Origin: Deltaproteobacteria bacterium
GTDB lineage: Bacteria > Desulfobacterota > Desulfovibrionia > Desulfovibrionales > Desulfovibrionaceae
Length of the DNA stretch: 8,294 nt
Direction of reading: 5' to 3'
NCBI GenBank assembly: GCA_031280335.1
Contig: JAITGZ010000203.1
Location: 1 to 8,294, forward strand
Made by a program: the position numbers and the translations under genes. Positions 1 to 6,713 of the stretch are shown in pieces; the stretch's first letter is position 1, and every line of letters starts with the position of its first letter. The notes beneath the pieces are model-generated. The model was not told the DNA's origin. It made no database searches and saw only the letters and a program-made list of their open reading frames with translations.

Positions 1-3000
1 AAGTCCAAGAACATGTCATGGGAAGAGATAGGGTTCCCCTACCCCACAGGAGAGGAACGCGAGGAGATCAACAAGGCGTTTGACGAACTGTTCGAGGAGC
101 TGGAAGCCGAAGAGACGGACAAGGGCGTGGCTCTGGCTTCTCTGGCGGAAGGGGTTGACTTGGACGCAGATGCGTCTTTGGCAGAGGGCGGACAGACCTT
201 TACCCTGGCCGCGTTTCAGCGTCCGGAGTTCATGAAACAGCGCGGCAGGAAAGTCGGTGTGGGTTCCTTGCGCCAGATGGTCGAAAAGGCGGACATCAAG
301 ACCGGCGACAGGCTGGTCATGCTGGAAATTCTGGACGGCATGGAGGGGCAAAAGTCCGTTTTGTACGATGATTTTGAACAGGCTGTAATTGTCTCGCTGG
401 TGCCGTTTACGCGGAAAGAGACGGATTCATACGCGGATTACGGGTTTGGCAGGGCGTTTGCCCCAGAAGAGGAGGAAAGCGATAGTAACGAAGACGCGGA
501 TAACGAAGACGATGATGGTGCATTTGAGGATGATGATCCTGTAAGCCAGTTGTATGATAAATTTGAACACAAATCCATTATTTTGAGTATGCCGGGATTA
601 AGTTATCCACGTCCGTTTCGTGGTCACCATTTTGGCAATTATGTGTATCCAAGCGAAGGCGAGTTTGGGCATATCAGGATTTGGGAAGAAACTGACGGCG
701 ACACTCTTCATATCGCAGAAATGCAGAGCGACCCTTTTCAGGGCGGGTCTAAATCTTTAGACCAAGTTAAAGAAGAAATAGCTGAAAAAACAACAAAACG
801 CTTAAAGGAGCTTGAGGAAGAGCTAAAAGATAAAGTTAACGAGGTTGCTAAAGAGAACCCAGAAGCACAAGAAAAAGAAAAGATAATTAAAAAGCTTGAA
901 GATGAAATCAGCGATGAAAAACGTAATGAGAGTAAAAAGCTTCTTGAAGAGGAAAACACTTTTAATGAAGATAAACATAAGATTGATGCTAGTTTTGATT
1001 TTAAAACCAGAGTGATGCACGATGCATACCTAAATGCCGCCAATAACCTTAATAATTTTGGCATAGAGTTTGACGGTTTTAACATACAAAATGAAACTGA
1101 TAGTAGATATTCGCGTAAACAGAATAAAACTGGAAAACCGTATGACGGGCAAGACAGGGCAGAGGTACTACAAGAAATTCTACATGAAGTTAACCCAACT
1201 GGGGAAACATTAAATAGCGCGGACGTTAGAAAGCGTAAAACAGAACTTTTCAACGCATTAGAAAAAGGTTACGGTGATATTAGGAAGGAAAGGGAATCAA
1301 AAATTTCTGAACTTAGAGTAGAAAGTGAAACAAAACAACGCGATATACGGGAGAAATCTTCACATACTAGATATGTAATGCAGGACGAGCTTAGAAAAAA
1401 TCAACGTGAATTAGACATAATTTTAGAAGAAATAAGCGCAAAGGAGACAAACCAGCTAAAAGATAAAACAAAGATTATTGAAAGGGAACACGATGCCGAG
1501 ATAGAAAAAGCCAAAAATGCAGATCTTCCTTCCGCAGATAAACGCATGGACGCCTTCGCGCCGGTGTTTGAGGAACGCCTGCTTAGGGAGGCGGTATGGG
1601 AAGGCATAAGCAGGGAAAAGCACGAGGTTCTCTTCCCCACTCCTGACACTCTGGCCAAGATAGAAGGGTACCAAAACCCGAATGAATACAAAGGCGTCCT
1701 GCGCAAATATGAAAAACTGCCTGAACGTCTGGCCAAGATGTACGGAAAGGAAAATGTGTTCCACCCCGGCGATGGATGGGTGCATTTGAAACTGACGAGC
1801 GCAATCAAAAATAAACCGACAGTTTATTATTCTGTACCCACAGGTAAATCCCTTGCCTCTCGCAAGCCGGGCCGTGGCATACTCCTTTCCCGACTCAAAG
1901 AGGTGGTGAAGAAGCTTGGCAAGGACGCGGCCAATGCCGCGCCGGTGGAAACGGTACAGAGCTTTGACGAACTGCCGGAGCATGTCCGCAAGGCGTACAA
2001 GGGCAAGGAACGCATTTTTGAAGGGGCTTATGACCCCACCACCGGCAAGGTGTGGCTGGTGGCGGAAAACCTGACCAGTTCGGAGCGGGCGGCGGAAGTA
2101 TGGATGCACGAACAGGTCGGGCACCACGGTTTGCGCGGGTTGTTCAGCGCGGAGCAAAGGGGCATTTTACTGGATCGACTGTGGAAGGAACTTGGGGGCA
2201 TGGGCAACGCGACATTAAAAGCCCTGGCGGGGAAATACGGTCTTAACCCCATAGGGAACAAGGCGGACGCCCGGCGTTTGACAGAGGAATACATAGCGCG
2301 TCTGGCGGAAAAAGCGCGGCGCGAAGAGCTTTCAGCTCAGGAAAAGCCCTTGTGGAAGCGTATTGTGGAGGCGGTGAGATACTTCTTGCAACGCATGACC
2401 CAAACTCTGACCGGAAGGGAAACACGCGGCACATTGGATGTGGAAGGCTTGCTCAAGGAGCTTGGACGCTATGTGTTTGACGGCGTTCCGGCGAATGCGG
2501 GTCTGGCCGGGGAAAGGGCCGGGGCTGCGGCTTCCGTGGGGGGAGCGAATAAAGAGGCGGGGCATAAAGCTTGGGAGCAGGTTCAGAAAGATACGGAGGA
2601 ATGGGGGCGGCAACTGGATGAATGGAAGGAAGGCAAACAGCCTGAACGCTCCGTTTTGCAAGTCGGCAATACTCCTGATGTTCTAAAAAAACTTGGAGCA
2701 AAGGCCAAGATGATGGTTATGGTTCCGCGCAATCTGAACAAGATACATAATACCAAAGACATTCCCCTGGAAATAATCAAGCGTTTGCCGGAAGAACTGG
2801 CCAATCCGTTGATGGTGTTTAAATCAGCGACAATGGCCGATTCCCTGGTTGTCCTGACTGAACTGGAACACAACGGAGAAAATCTGATCGTGGCTGTTCA
2901 CCTGAATGTCTATCATGGGGCTATGCAGGTCAACGACATCGCCAGCGTACATGACCGGGCCACCAGAGATGACAACGGTAAAATTATTTCACCGGGCTGG

Positions 3001-3963
3001 CAGTGGTTTAAGGGACAGATTGAAAAGGGAAATTTGCGTTACTATGACAAAAACAGAAGCTCCCGCTGGTTCAGAGAACAGTCTGGGCTGCAATTGCCCA
3101 GGGTCATAAACCGCGAGAGCTACCGTGGAGTGAAGATACTCACGGACAAGGATATTGTCAAGCCCATTAAACCGGAAAATGAAAAAAATGACACGGTACT
3201 GGCCTCACTTAGTTCCGTATTGGGCATGAAGCCTTCCAATGCGGCCCAGACAGCGGGACAGCCGGAGATCAACCACTTTTTCAAAGAGAATGACATCAGC
3301 CTTTTGCGGCGCTTGACGCAATTGCCGCACTGGATCGCCAAACAGCACCCCAAATTCGCCAAGATTTACGAACGTCAGCTTAAGCGCCTGGATGAACGGG
3401 CGGCGAAGGTGATGAAAAGCCTGGAACAAACCCCGTCCCTTTTCGGCAAGGACAGGCTAAACAAGGCGGACATGAACGATTTGCGCAAACTTATCTGGGA
3501 CAATGACGGGAAGCAGATCGAGAAACTGGAGGGAGTGGACAAATTTTTGGATGAGGGGGAAACGGAAGGCGGACGCACCCTGCTGAAAATAAACCCGGAG
3601 TTTTACGCCGGATATGGTATGCCGCTATTGCAGATGGACGCACATGGCGGCGCGGCGGAATGGATTAAAGCGGCGGGAGACGCGCTGGCCCCGCAGCCAG
3701 AGCAATTTCAAAGCGAAATCGCTTTAAACTGCGGCTTCTTGTTCCGGGGGATTTCGCATTACGCGCAGGGCGTTGAGTACTGCCAGCAGGGCCACGCCCA
3801 CATCGGCAAAGACGGCTTCCCACAGTCCGCTCAGTCCGCTTATGCCCAGGCCCATGACCAGCATCTTGATGCCCAGGGCCAGGATGATGTTCTGCCAGAC
3901 CACTTGGCGTACGCGGCAGGCGATGCCGTACAATTCGTCCACCTTGAGGGGCGAGTCGTTTAG
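1..3963 (+). CDS. Large phage/ICE polyvalent protein, 5'-partial and 3'-chimeric, with metallopeptidase-like and MuF_C-like domains
   Basis: The frame is open from base 1. The first ATG (position 13) has no Shine-Dalgarno, so the gene probably begins upstream; residues here count from that ATG (1316 aa). Order: N-terminal region of unknown function (1-150); acidic linker (152-175, mostly D/E); first half of a polyvalent-protein-associated domain ending in HIAEMQSD (about 183-240); AT-rich coiled-coil insert (about 245-510); second half from FAPVFEERLLREAVWEG (515 on); metallopeptidase-like domain (about 646-830) with WMHEQVGHHGLRGL, H699-E700 and H704; MuF_C-like domain (about 879-1047) with VGNTPDVLKKLG and RLPEELANP; then a helical region with LPHWIAKQHPKFAKIYERQL. 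Such proteins are encoded by phages and conjugative elements and are thought to enter the recipient cell with the DNA. Recognisable sequence fades near residue 1195. The frame then reads through a palindrome, and the last 80 or so residues are antisense to the ATPase gene, so the natural C-terminus is lost. Domain names rest on motif recognition, not a profile search. Confidence 0.8.
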   Translation, partial: KSKNMSWEEIGFPYPTGEEREEINKAFDELFEELEAEETDKGVALASLAEGVDLDADASLAEGGQTFTLAAFQRPEFMKQRGRKVGVGSLRQMVEKADIKTGDRLVMLEILDGMEGQKSVLYDDFEQAVIVSLVPFTRKETDSYADYGFGRAFAPEEEESDSNEDADNEDDDGAFEDDDPVSQLYDKFEHKSIILSMPGLSYPRPFRGHHFGNYVYPSEGEFGHIRIWEETDGDTLHIAEMQSDPFQGGSKSLDQVKEEIAEKTTKRLKELEEELKDKVNEVAKENPEAQEKEKIIKKLEDEISDEKRNESKKLLEEENTFNEDKHKIDASFDFKTRVMHDAYLNAANNLNNFGIEFDGFNIQNETDSRYSRKQNKTGKPYDGQDRAEVLQEILHEVNPTGETLNSADVRKRKTELFNALEKGYGDIRKERESKISELRVESETKQRDIREKSSHTRYVMQDELRKNQRELDIILEEISAKETNQLKDKTKIIEREHDAEIEKAKNADLPSADKRMDAFAPVFEERLLREAVWEGISREKHEVLFPTPDTLAKIEGYQNPNEYKGVLRKYEKLPERLAKMYGKENVFHPGDGWVHLKLTSAIKNKPTVYYSVPTGKSLASRKPGRGILLSRLKEVVKKLGKDAANAAPVETVQSFDELPEHVRKAYKGKERIFEGAYDPTTGKVWLVAENLTSSERAAEVWMHEQVGHHGLRGLFSAEQRGILLDRLWKELGGMGNATLKALAGKYGLNPIGNKADARRLTEEYIARLAEKARREELSAQEKPLWKRIVEAVRYFLQRMTQTLTGRETRGTLDVEGLLKELGRYVFDGVPANAGLAGERAGAAASVGGANKEAGHKAWEQVQKDTEEWGRQLDEWKEGKQPERSVLQVGNTPDVLKKLGAKAKMMVMVPRNLNKIHNTKDIPLEIIKRLPEELANPLMVFKSATMADSLVVLTELEHNGENLIVAVHLNVYHGAMQVNDIASVHDRATRDDNGKIISPGWQWFKGQIEKGNLRYYDKNRSSRWFREQSGLQLPRVINRESYRGVKILTDKDIVKPIKPENEKNDTVLASLSSVLGMKPSNAAQTAGQPEINHFFKENDISLLRRLTQLPHWIAKQHPKFAKIYERQLKRLDERAAKVMKSLEQTPSLFGKDRLNKADMNDLRKLIWDNDGKQIEKLEGVDKFLDEGETEGGRTLLKINPEFYAGYGMPLLQMDAHGGAAEWIKAAGDALAPQPEQFQSEIALNCGFLFRGISHYAQGVEYCQQGHAHIGKDGFPQSAQSAYAQAHDQHLDAQGQDDVLPDHLAYAAGDAVQFVHLEGRVV
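740..1545 (+). other. AT-rich coiled-coil insert within the polyvalent protein
   Basis: This in-frame stretch encodes Lys/Glu-rich sequence with heptad-like spacing, in two blocks (about residues 245-325 and 405-510) around a less charged Asn-rich middle. The codons are visibly richer in A and T than those before about 480 or after 1545. It separates two halves of one recognisable domain: HIAEMQSD on the left and FAPVFEERLLREA on the right. In polyvalent proteins I know of this type, the corresponding linker is much shorter. AT-richness begins slightly earlier (about 480-540), so the exact edges of any acquired segment are uncertain. Confidence 0.6.
3696..3729. repeat. REP-like palindrome, copy 1 (imperfect)
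   Basis: Arms AGAGCAATTTC (3699-3709) and GAAATCGCTTT (3715-3725) flank the loop AAAGC, with one A/C mismatch and one G/T pair. The 34-bp block matches 6493-6526 at 32 positions in the same orientation. It overlaps the stop codon of the P-type ATPase (TAA on the - strand, 3724-3726), so it could cap that transcript. There is no T tract on the - strand side, so a classical intrinsic terminator is not supported. Recognisable polyvalent-protein sequence also ends close to here. Confidence 0.8.
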
Positions 3964-5670
3964 AATTACGGCGTCCGCCGCTTCCACCGCTGTTTCCGAA
4001 CCCAGGCCGCCCATGGCGATACCCACGCGGGCCAGGGCCAGGGCCGGGACGTCGTTGATCCCGTCCCCCACAAAGACGGCTTCTTCCGGGCTGCTCATCT
4101 CTTCCATGGCGCGCACCTTTTCATCCGGCAAGAGTCCGGCTCTGAACTCGTCCAGTCCCAGACTCTTTGCCGCCAGGCGCACTATCTCCGGGCGATCGCC
4201 GCTGAGCAGAATGGTCTTGAGACCGCGCTTTTTCAGGGCGGCCACGGTTGCGGCCGCGTCCGGCTTAAGGGTATCTTCGGCAGTGAGACTGCCCAGGTAA
4301 CGGCCGTCCACCGCTACCAGAATCAGGCTGCCGCTTTCCCGCGCCTCTTCTTCCGGGCAGGATATCCCGTGGCGGCGCAGCAACGCGGCTGTGCCGGCCA
4401 GATAGAGTCGCCCTGCGTATTCCGCCTCCATGCCCTGCCCGGCTATTTCCCGCGTCAGGTCCACCGGGGGGGGCGTACCGCCGCCTGAGCGATAGCGGCG
4501 CAGCACCGCCTCGGCCAGAGGATGGCTGGACCGGCTTTCCGCCAGCGCTGCGGCTGCGAGCAAAGTTTCTTCATCCACTCCAGGGGCCGGGCACAGCCGC
4601 GCGATGGAAAACCGGCCCTGGCTCAAGGTGCCGGTCTTGTCAAAAAGCACGGCCCGCACGCGCAACATGCCGTCCAACACGCCGCCGCCCTTGACCAGAA
4701 TGCCCCGGCGCGAGGCTGCGCCTATGCCGCCGAAATAACCCAGGGGCACGGAAATCAGCAAGGCGCAAGGGCAGGAAATGACCAGCAGCACCAGAGCGCG
4801 GTAAATCCAGGTCTGCCAGTCCGCCCCGGCCAGCAACGGCGGCAACAGTGCCGTCAGAACGGCCGCTCCGGTTACGGCCGGGGTGTACCAGCGGGCAAAA
4901 CGGCTGATAAAACGCTCCGTGGGCGATTTGCGCTCGGCGGCGTTTTCCACCATGTCCAGAATACGCGCCATGTGGCTGTCGGCAAAAAGACTGCTCACCC
5001 GCACATGTAAAGACCCGGCCCCGTTGATGCAGCCCGCCATAACCTCACTGCCAGGTTCCGCCGTCAAAGGCAAAGATTCGCCGGTAAGCGGTGAACTGTC
5101 AATCTGGGAAGAGCCGGACACCACCACACCGTCCAGGGGTATCTTGTCCCCGGCCCGCACCAGGATGAGATCGCCCACGTGCGCTTCTTCCACCGGCCGC
5201 GCGCGTGCGGCCCCGCTTTCATCCAACACCAGGGCGGATACCGGCCGTGCGGCCAACAAGGCGCGTATGGACTTGCGCGAACCATTCAAAGCCAGTTCCT
5301 GCGCAAACTCGCCCACCCGGTAAAAAAGCATCACCCCCACCGCCTCGCCCATGTGCCCAAGACACACTGCGGCAATGGTCGCGCCACTCATAAGGCTGAA
5401 TTCGTTAAATAAATCACCGCACGCAAGCCGCCGCCCCGCCTGGGCCAGCACGGGCAGGCCGCAAAGCAGATAAGGCGCGGCATAGATCGCGTAAAGAAGG
5501 CCTCGTCCCCGCACGATACCCGCCTGCTCCGCCCACAAGGCCGCAGCAAAAACAAGGCCGCTGCCCAGCAGCACATAAAGCTCGCGCCGCTGTTCCGGCA
5601 AAAGGCGCTCACGCGCCGGTACCCCGCTCCGTGCCTGATCACCGCAACAGGCACAGTCATTTGTCTTCAT
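3724..5670 (-). CDS. cadA: P1B-type heavy-metal ATPase (Zn2+/Cd2+/Pb2+ exporter)
   Basis: ATP-driven inner-membrane pump that exports divalent soft metals from the cytoplasm. The start at 5670 gives 648 aa and is supported by GGAGG six bases upstream; an in-frame start at 5745 would lie inside the regulator gene and is less likely. Visible motifs: TGES (196-199) in the actuator domain; CPC (300-302) in the metal-binding membrane helix; DKTGT with phosphorylated D344; HP pair (383-384), diagnostic of P1B ATPases; GDGIND (535-540). The last two helices carry K602 and the WEAVFADVG segment with D623, the pattern of the Zn/Cd/Pb subgroup rather than Cu pumps. About eight membrane segments can be placed (near 32-50, 57-76, 90-105, 109-124, 262-281, 288-310, 592-610, 612-633). 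It lacks the N-terminal HMA domain of CadA/ZntA (usually over 700 aa) and has only a short Cys cluster, DCACC (5-9). It overlaps the upstream arsR-type gene by 14 bp, so translational coupling is likely. Which metal it exports cannot be read from sequence. Confidence 0.93.
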   Translation of the reverse strand: MKTNDCACCGDQARSGVPARERLLPEQRRELYVLLGSGLVFAAALWAEQAGIVRGRGLLYAIYAAPYLLCGLPVLAQAGRRLACGDLFNEFSLMSGATIAAVCLGHMGEAVGVMLFYRVGEFAQELALNGSRKSIRALLAARPVSALVLDESGAARARPVEEAHVGDLILVRAGDKIPLDGVVVSGSSQIDSSPLTGESLPLTAEPGSEVMAGCINGAGSLHVRVSSLFADSHMARILDMVENAAERKSPTERFISRFARWYTPAVTGAAVLTALLPPLLAGADWQTWIYRALVLLVISCPCALLISVPLGYFGGIGAASRRGILVKGGGVLDGMLRVRAVLFDKTGTLSQGRFSIARLCPAPGVDEETLLAAAALAESRSSHPLAEAVLRRYRSGGGTPPPVDLTREIAGQGMEAEYAGRLYLAGTAALLRRHGISCPEEEARESGSLILVAVDGRYLGSLTAEDTLKPDAAATVAALKKRGLKTILLSGDRPEIVRLAAKSLGLDEFRAGLLPDEKVRAMEEMSSPEEAVFVGDGINDVPALALARVGIAMGGLGSETAVEAADAVILNDSPLKVDELYGIACRVRQVVWQNIILALGIKMLVMGLGISGLSGLWEAVFADVGVALLAVLNALRVMRNPPEQEAAV

Positions 5671-6070
5671 CACTTTCCTCCAGCAGATGCACCCCAATGG
5701 AATGCAGACCGTCCTCACCCATCCCGGCACAGAATAGATCTTCACGCTCCATCAGCTTCAACAAACGCTCCTCATCCCGCAAAATCAAAGGATGACACGC
5801 CAGATGACGTTCCAAAAAAGCCAGCGCATCCCTGGCCGGGGCAAAACATCCCTCGCCCGGCAACCGGTAATAAACCCACTTGCCGCGCTTCTTGCCCTCA
5901 ATCAACCGGGCCTGACGCAACACGGAAAGATGCTTGGATGTAGTCGAAGGTGCCAAATCCAAAAAAGCCGTGGTTTGACACACACATAACTCGCGCCGGC
6001 GCAAAGCCATAAGAATACGGACGCGATTCTCATCCGTAAGAGCCTTGGTAATATTCAAAAAGTCAAACAT
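5657..6070 (-). CDS. ArsR/SmtB-family metal-sensing transcriptional repressor
   Basis: Winged helix-turn-helix repressor of 137 aa that would bind the operon promoter and release it on binding metal. The ATG at 6070 follows GGGGGG at a 4-nt gap; an in-frame TTG at 6080-6082 is a poorer choice. N-terminal helix FDFLNITKALTDENRVRIL; ELCVC with C29 and C31 in the position of the ArsR sensor cysteines; recognition helix within APSTTSKHLSVLRQARLI (40-57); wing GKWVYYRL (63-70). The third cysteine of the E. coli ArsR CVCDLC site is replaced, and further Cys (75, 92, 114) and C-terminal His (123, 128) may contribute ligands. The C-terminal tail is longer than in minimal ArsR proteins. It is first in an operon with the metal ATPase, which it probably regulates along with itself. 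The inducer could be Cd/Zn/Pb (from the ATPase type) or As(III)-like (from ELCVC); the sequence does not decide. Confidence 0.92.
   Translation of the reverse strand: MFDFLNITKALTDENRVRILMALRRRELCVCQTTAFLDLAPSTTSKHLSVLRQARLIEGKKRGKWVYYRLPGEGCFAPARDALAFLERHLACHPLILRDEERLLKLMEREDLFCAGMGEDGLHSIGVHLLEESDEDK
5671..5681 (-). promoter_or_regulatory. Ribosome binding site of the metal ATPase
   Basis: Read on the - strand, GGAGGAAAGTG directly precedes ATG at 5670. This strong Shine-Dalgarno with a 6-nt spacer lies inside the 3' end of the regulator gene. It fixes the ATPase start at 5670 rather than at the upstream in-frame codon at 5745. Confidence 0.85.
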
Positions 6071-6215
6071 GCCACCCCCCAAGCCTGGATTAATCTAAGA
6101 TATACGGCAATCGGGCTGCCGCCCAAATTATACTTGACGGCCCAGATCCCCACCACAGGCACCCCCGGTGCAACCTTAATTATTCGTTAATTCGATATAT
6201 GACGAATTATACTAT
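6071..6215 (-). promoter_or_regulatory. Probable promoter/operator region of the arsR-cadA operon
   Basis: Non-coding region upstream of the regulator. Read on the - strand it contains TATAAT (+ strand 6127-6132), about 57 bases upstream of the ATG, with no good -35 hexamer at the usual distance. Between this and the start lie a small dyad, ATCTAAGAT (6093-6101), and a weak hairpin with arms CGGCA/TGCCG (6105-6109, 6117-6121). Either could contribute to repressor binding. The -10 match is clear; operator assignment is inference. Confidence 0.4.
6188..6209. repeat. AT-rich inverted repeat TAATTCG/CGAATTA
   Basis: Seven-base arms (6188-6194 and 6203-6209) around an 8-base centre, in an AT-rich stretch just left of the mob remnant. 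A TATACT hexamer overlaps its right side (6208-6213) on the + strand. It could be an operator or promoter for the former relaxase gene, or a distal operator for the ArsR protein. Its function is not determined. Confidence 0.4.
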
Positions 6216-6532
6216 ATGTCAAGATTAAAAAATCGAATAGAGCATTTCAACCTGACGGCGAAGACTGTCTCCCGTGGCGAGAGTGCCAGCGCCGCCGTCC
6301 GCAACGACTATATTGAGCGCTCCGGCGGGTACGCCAACGATCATGCAGAAGTGTTGACAAGGGTCACAGCAATATGCCCGCCTGGGCGTCAGACGACCCC
6401 CGAAAATATTGGGAGGCCGCTAACGCCGCCGAGAATGGGCCAAGGCCTGGGCGTGGGCGAGATGATCGCGGCGGCGCTACGCGAACCCCACCGCCAGAGC
6501 AATTTCAAAGCGAAATTGCTCTAAACGCTTGA
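6216..6532 (+). pseudogene. Truncated, frameshifted MobA/MobL-family relaxase fragment
   Basis: Relaxases of this family nick a plasmid or element at oriT for conjugation. The first part, in the frame of the ATG at 6216, reads IEHFNLTAKTVSRGESASAA and then NDYIERSGGYA, like the N-terminus of MobA/MobL proteins. Around 6350-6362 the similarity moves to another frame, which reads GHSNMPAWASDDPRKYWEAA, the hallmark NMPAWA..DP..YW.AA segment. A single lost base just after the EVL codons would explain this. The similarity fades after AENG (about 6450). The shifted frame runs through the second palindrome and stops at 6530-6532. Only about 80 of the several hundred residues expected are present, and the ATG lacks a Shine-Dalgarno. 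The fragment is surely inactive and marks former mobile DNA. Family assignment is by motif recognition. Confidence 0.7.
6493..6526. repeat. REP-like palindrome, copy 2 (perfect 11-bp arms)
   Basis: AGAGCAATTTC (6496-6506), loop AAAGC, and its exact reverse complement GAAATTGCTCT (6512-6522). The 34-bp block differs from 3696-3729 at only two positions, both in the right arm. It cuts into the end of the mob remnant. In both places the incoming + strand reading frame is read through the element as PEQFQSEIALN. Confidence 0.85.
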
Positions 6533-6713
6533 CTCCGGCAGAACGCCCATGCAGACAACTCCTTGATGGAAAAAAGCTTTGGAGAGAAATGGTCGGACAG
6601 CTCAACTGAGCTGACAACCGGAACCATCAAAACGGAGATAACTGTCAGATCAAGTCTGAACTACTACTACAAATAATGACCGGTAACGAAGGTTATAACT
6701 TCACGCACGGGCG
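6527..6713. other. Intergenic stretch, remnant-like
   Basis: It holds the tail of the mob pseudogene frame, a short + strand ORF (6566-6676) and a perfect dyad CAGCTCA-AC-TGAGCTG (6598-6613). The dyad has no T tract after it on either strand, so it is not a convincing terminator for the glycosyltransferase that ends at 6714. No recognised gene is present. Confidence 0.5.
6566..6676 (+). CDS. Short ORF of unknown function, possibly a gene remnant
   Basis: An open frame of 36 aa starting MEKSFGEKWSDSSTELTTG and ending SLNYYYK then TAA. There is no Shine-Dalgarno before the ATG. The Thr/Ser-rich sequence with a run of tyrosines looks more like the C-terminal scrap of a larger protein than a complete small gene. 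I do not recognise it, and it may be chance. Confidence 0.15.
   Translation: MEKSFGEKWSDSSTELTTGTIKTEITVRSSLNYYYK

Noticed and set aside
738..1253. Long - strand open frame rich in Ser and Leu opposite the coiled coil
   Set aside because: It is the complement of the AT-rich Lys/Glu coding stretch; the composition is exactly what antisense of such codons gives, and it has no motif.
1456..2157. 233-codon - strand open frame opposite the polyvalent protein
   Set aside because: The + strand in this interval carries the polyvalent domain and the start of the metallopeptidase-like domain, so this is a shadow with no recognisable domain.
3699..3725. Palindrome as an intrinsic terminator of the ATPase operon
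   Set aside because: No T tract follows on the - strand, the stem here has a mismatch, and a near-identical copy occurs beside an unrelated pseudogene; a dispersed repeat is the better reading.
3773..5412. Several + strand open frames (for example 3773-4300 and 4522-5010) opposite the ATPase
   Set aside because: They are antisense to conserved P-type ATPase motifs and contain no domain of their own.
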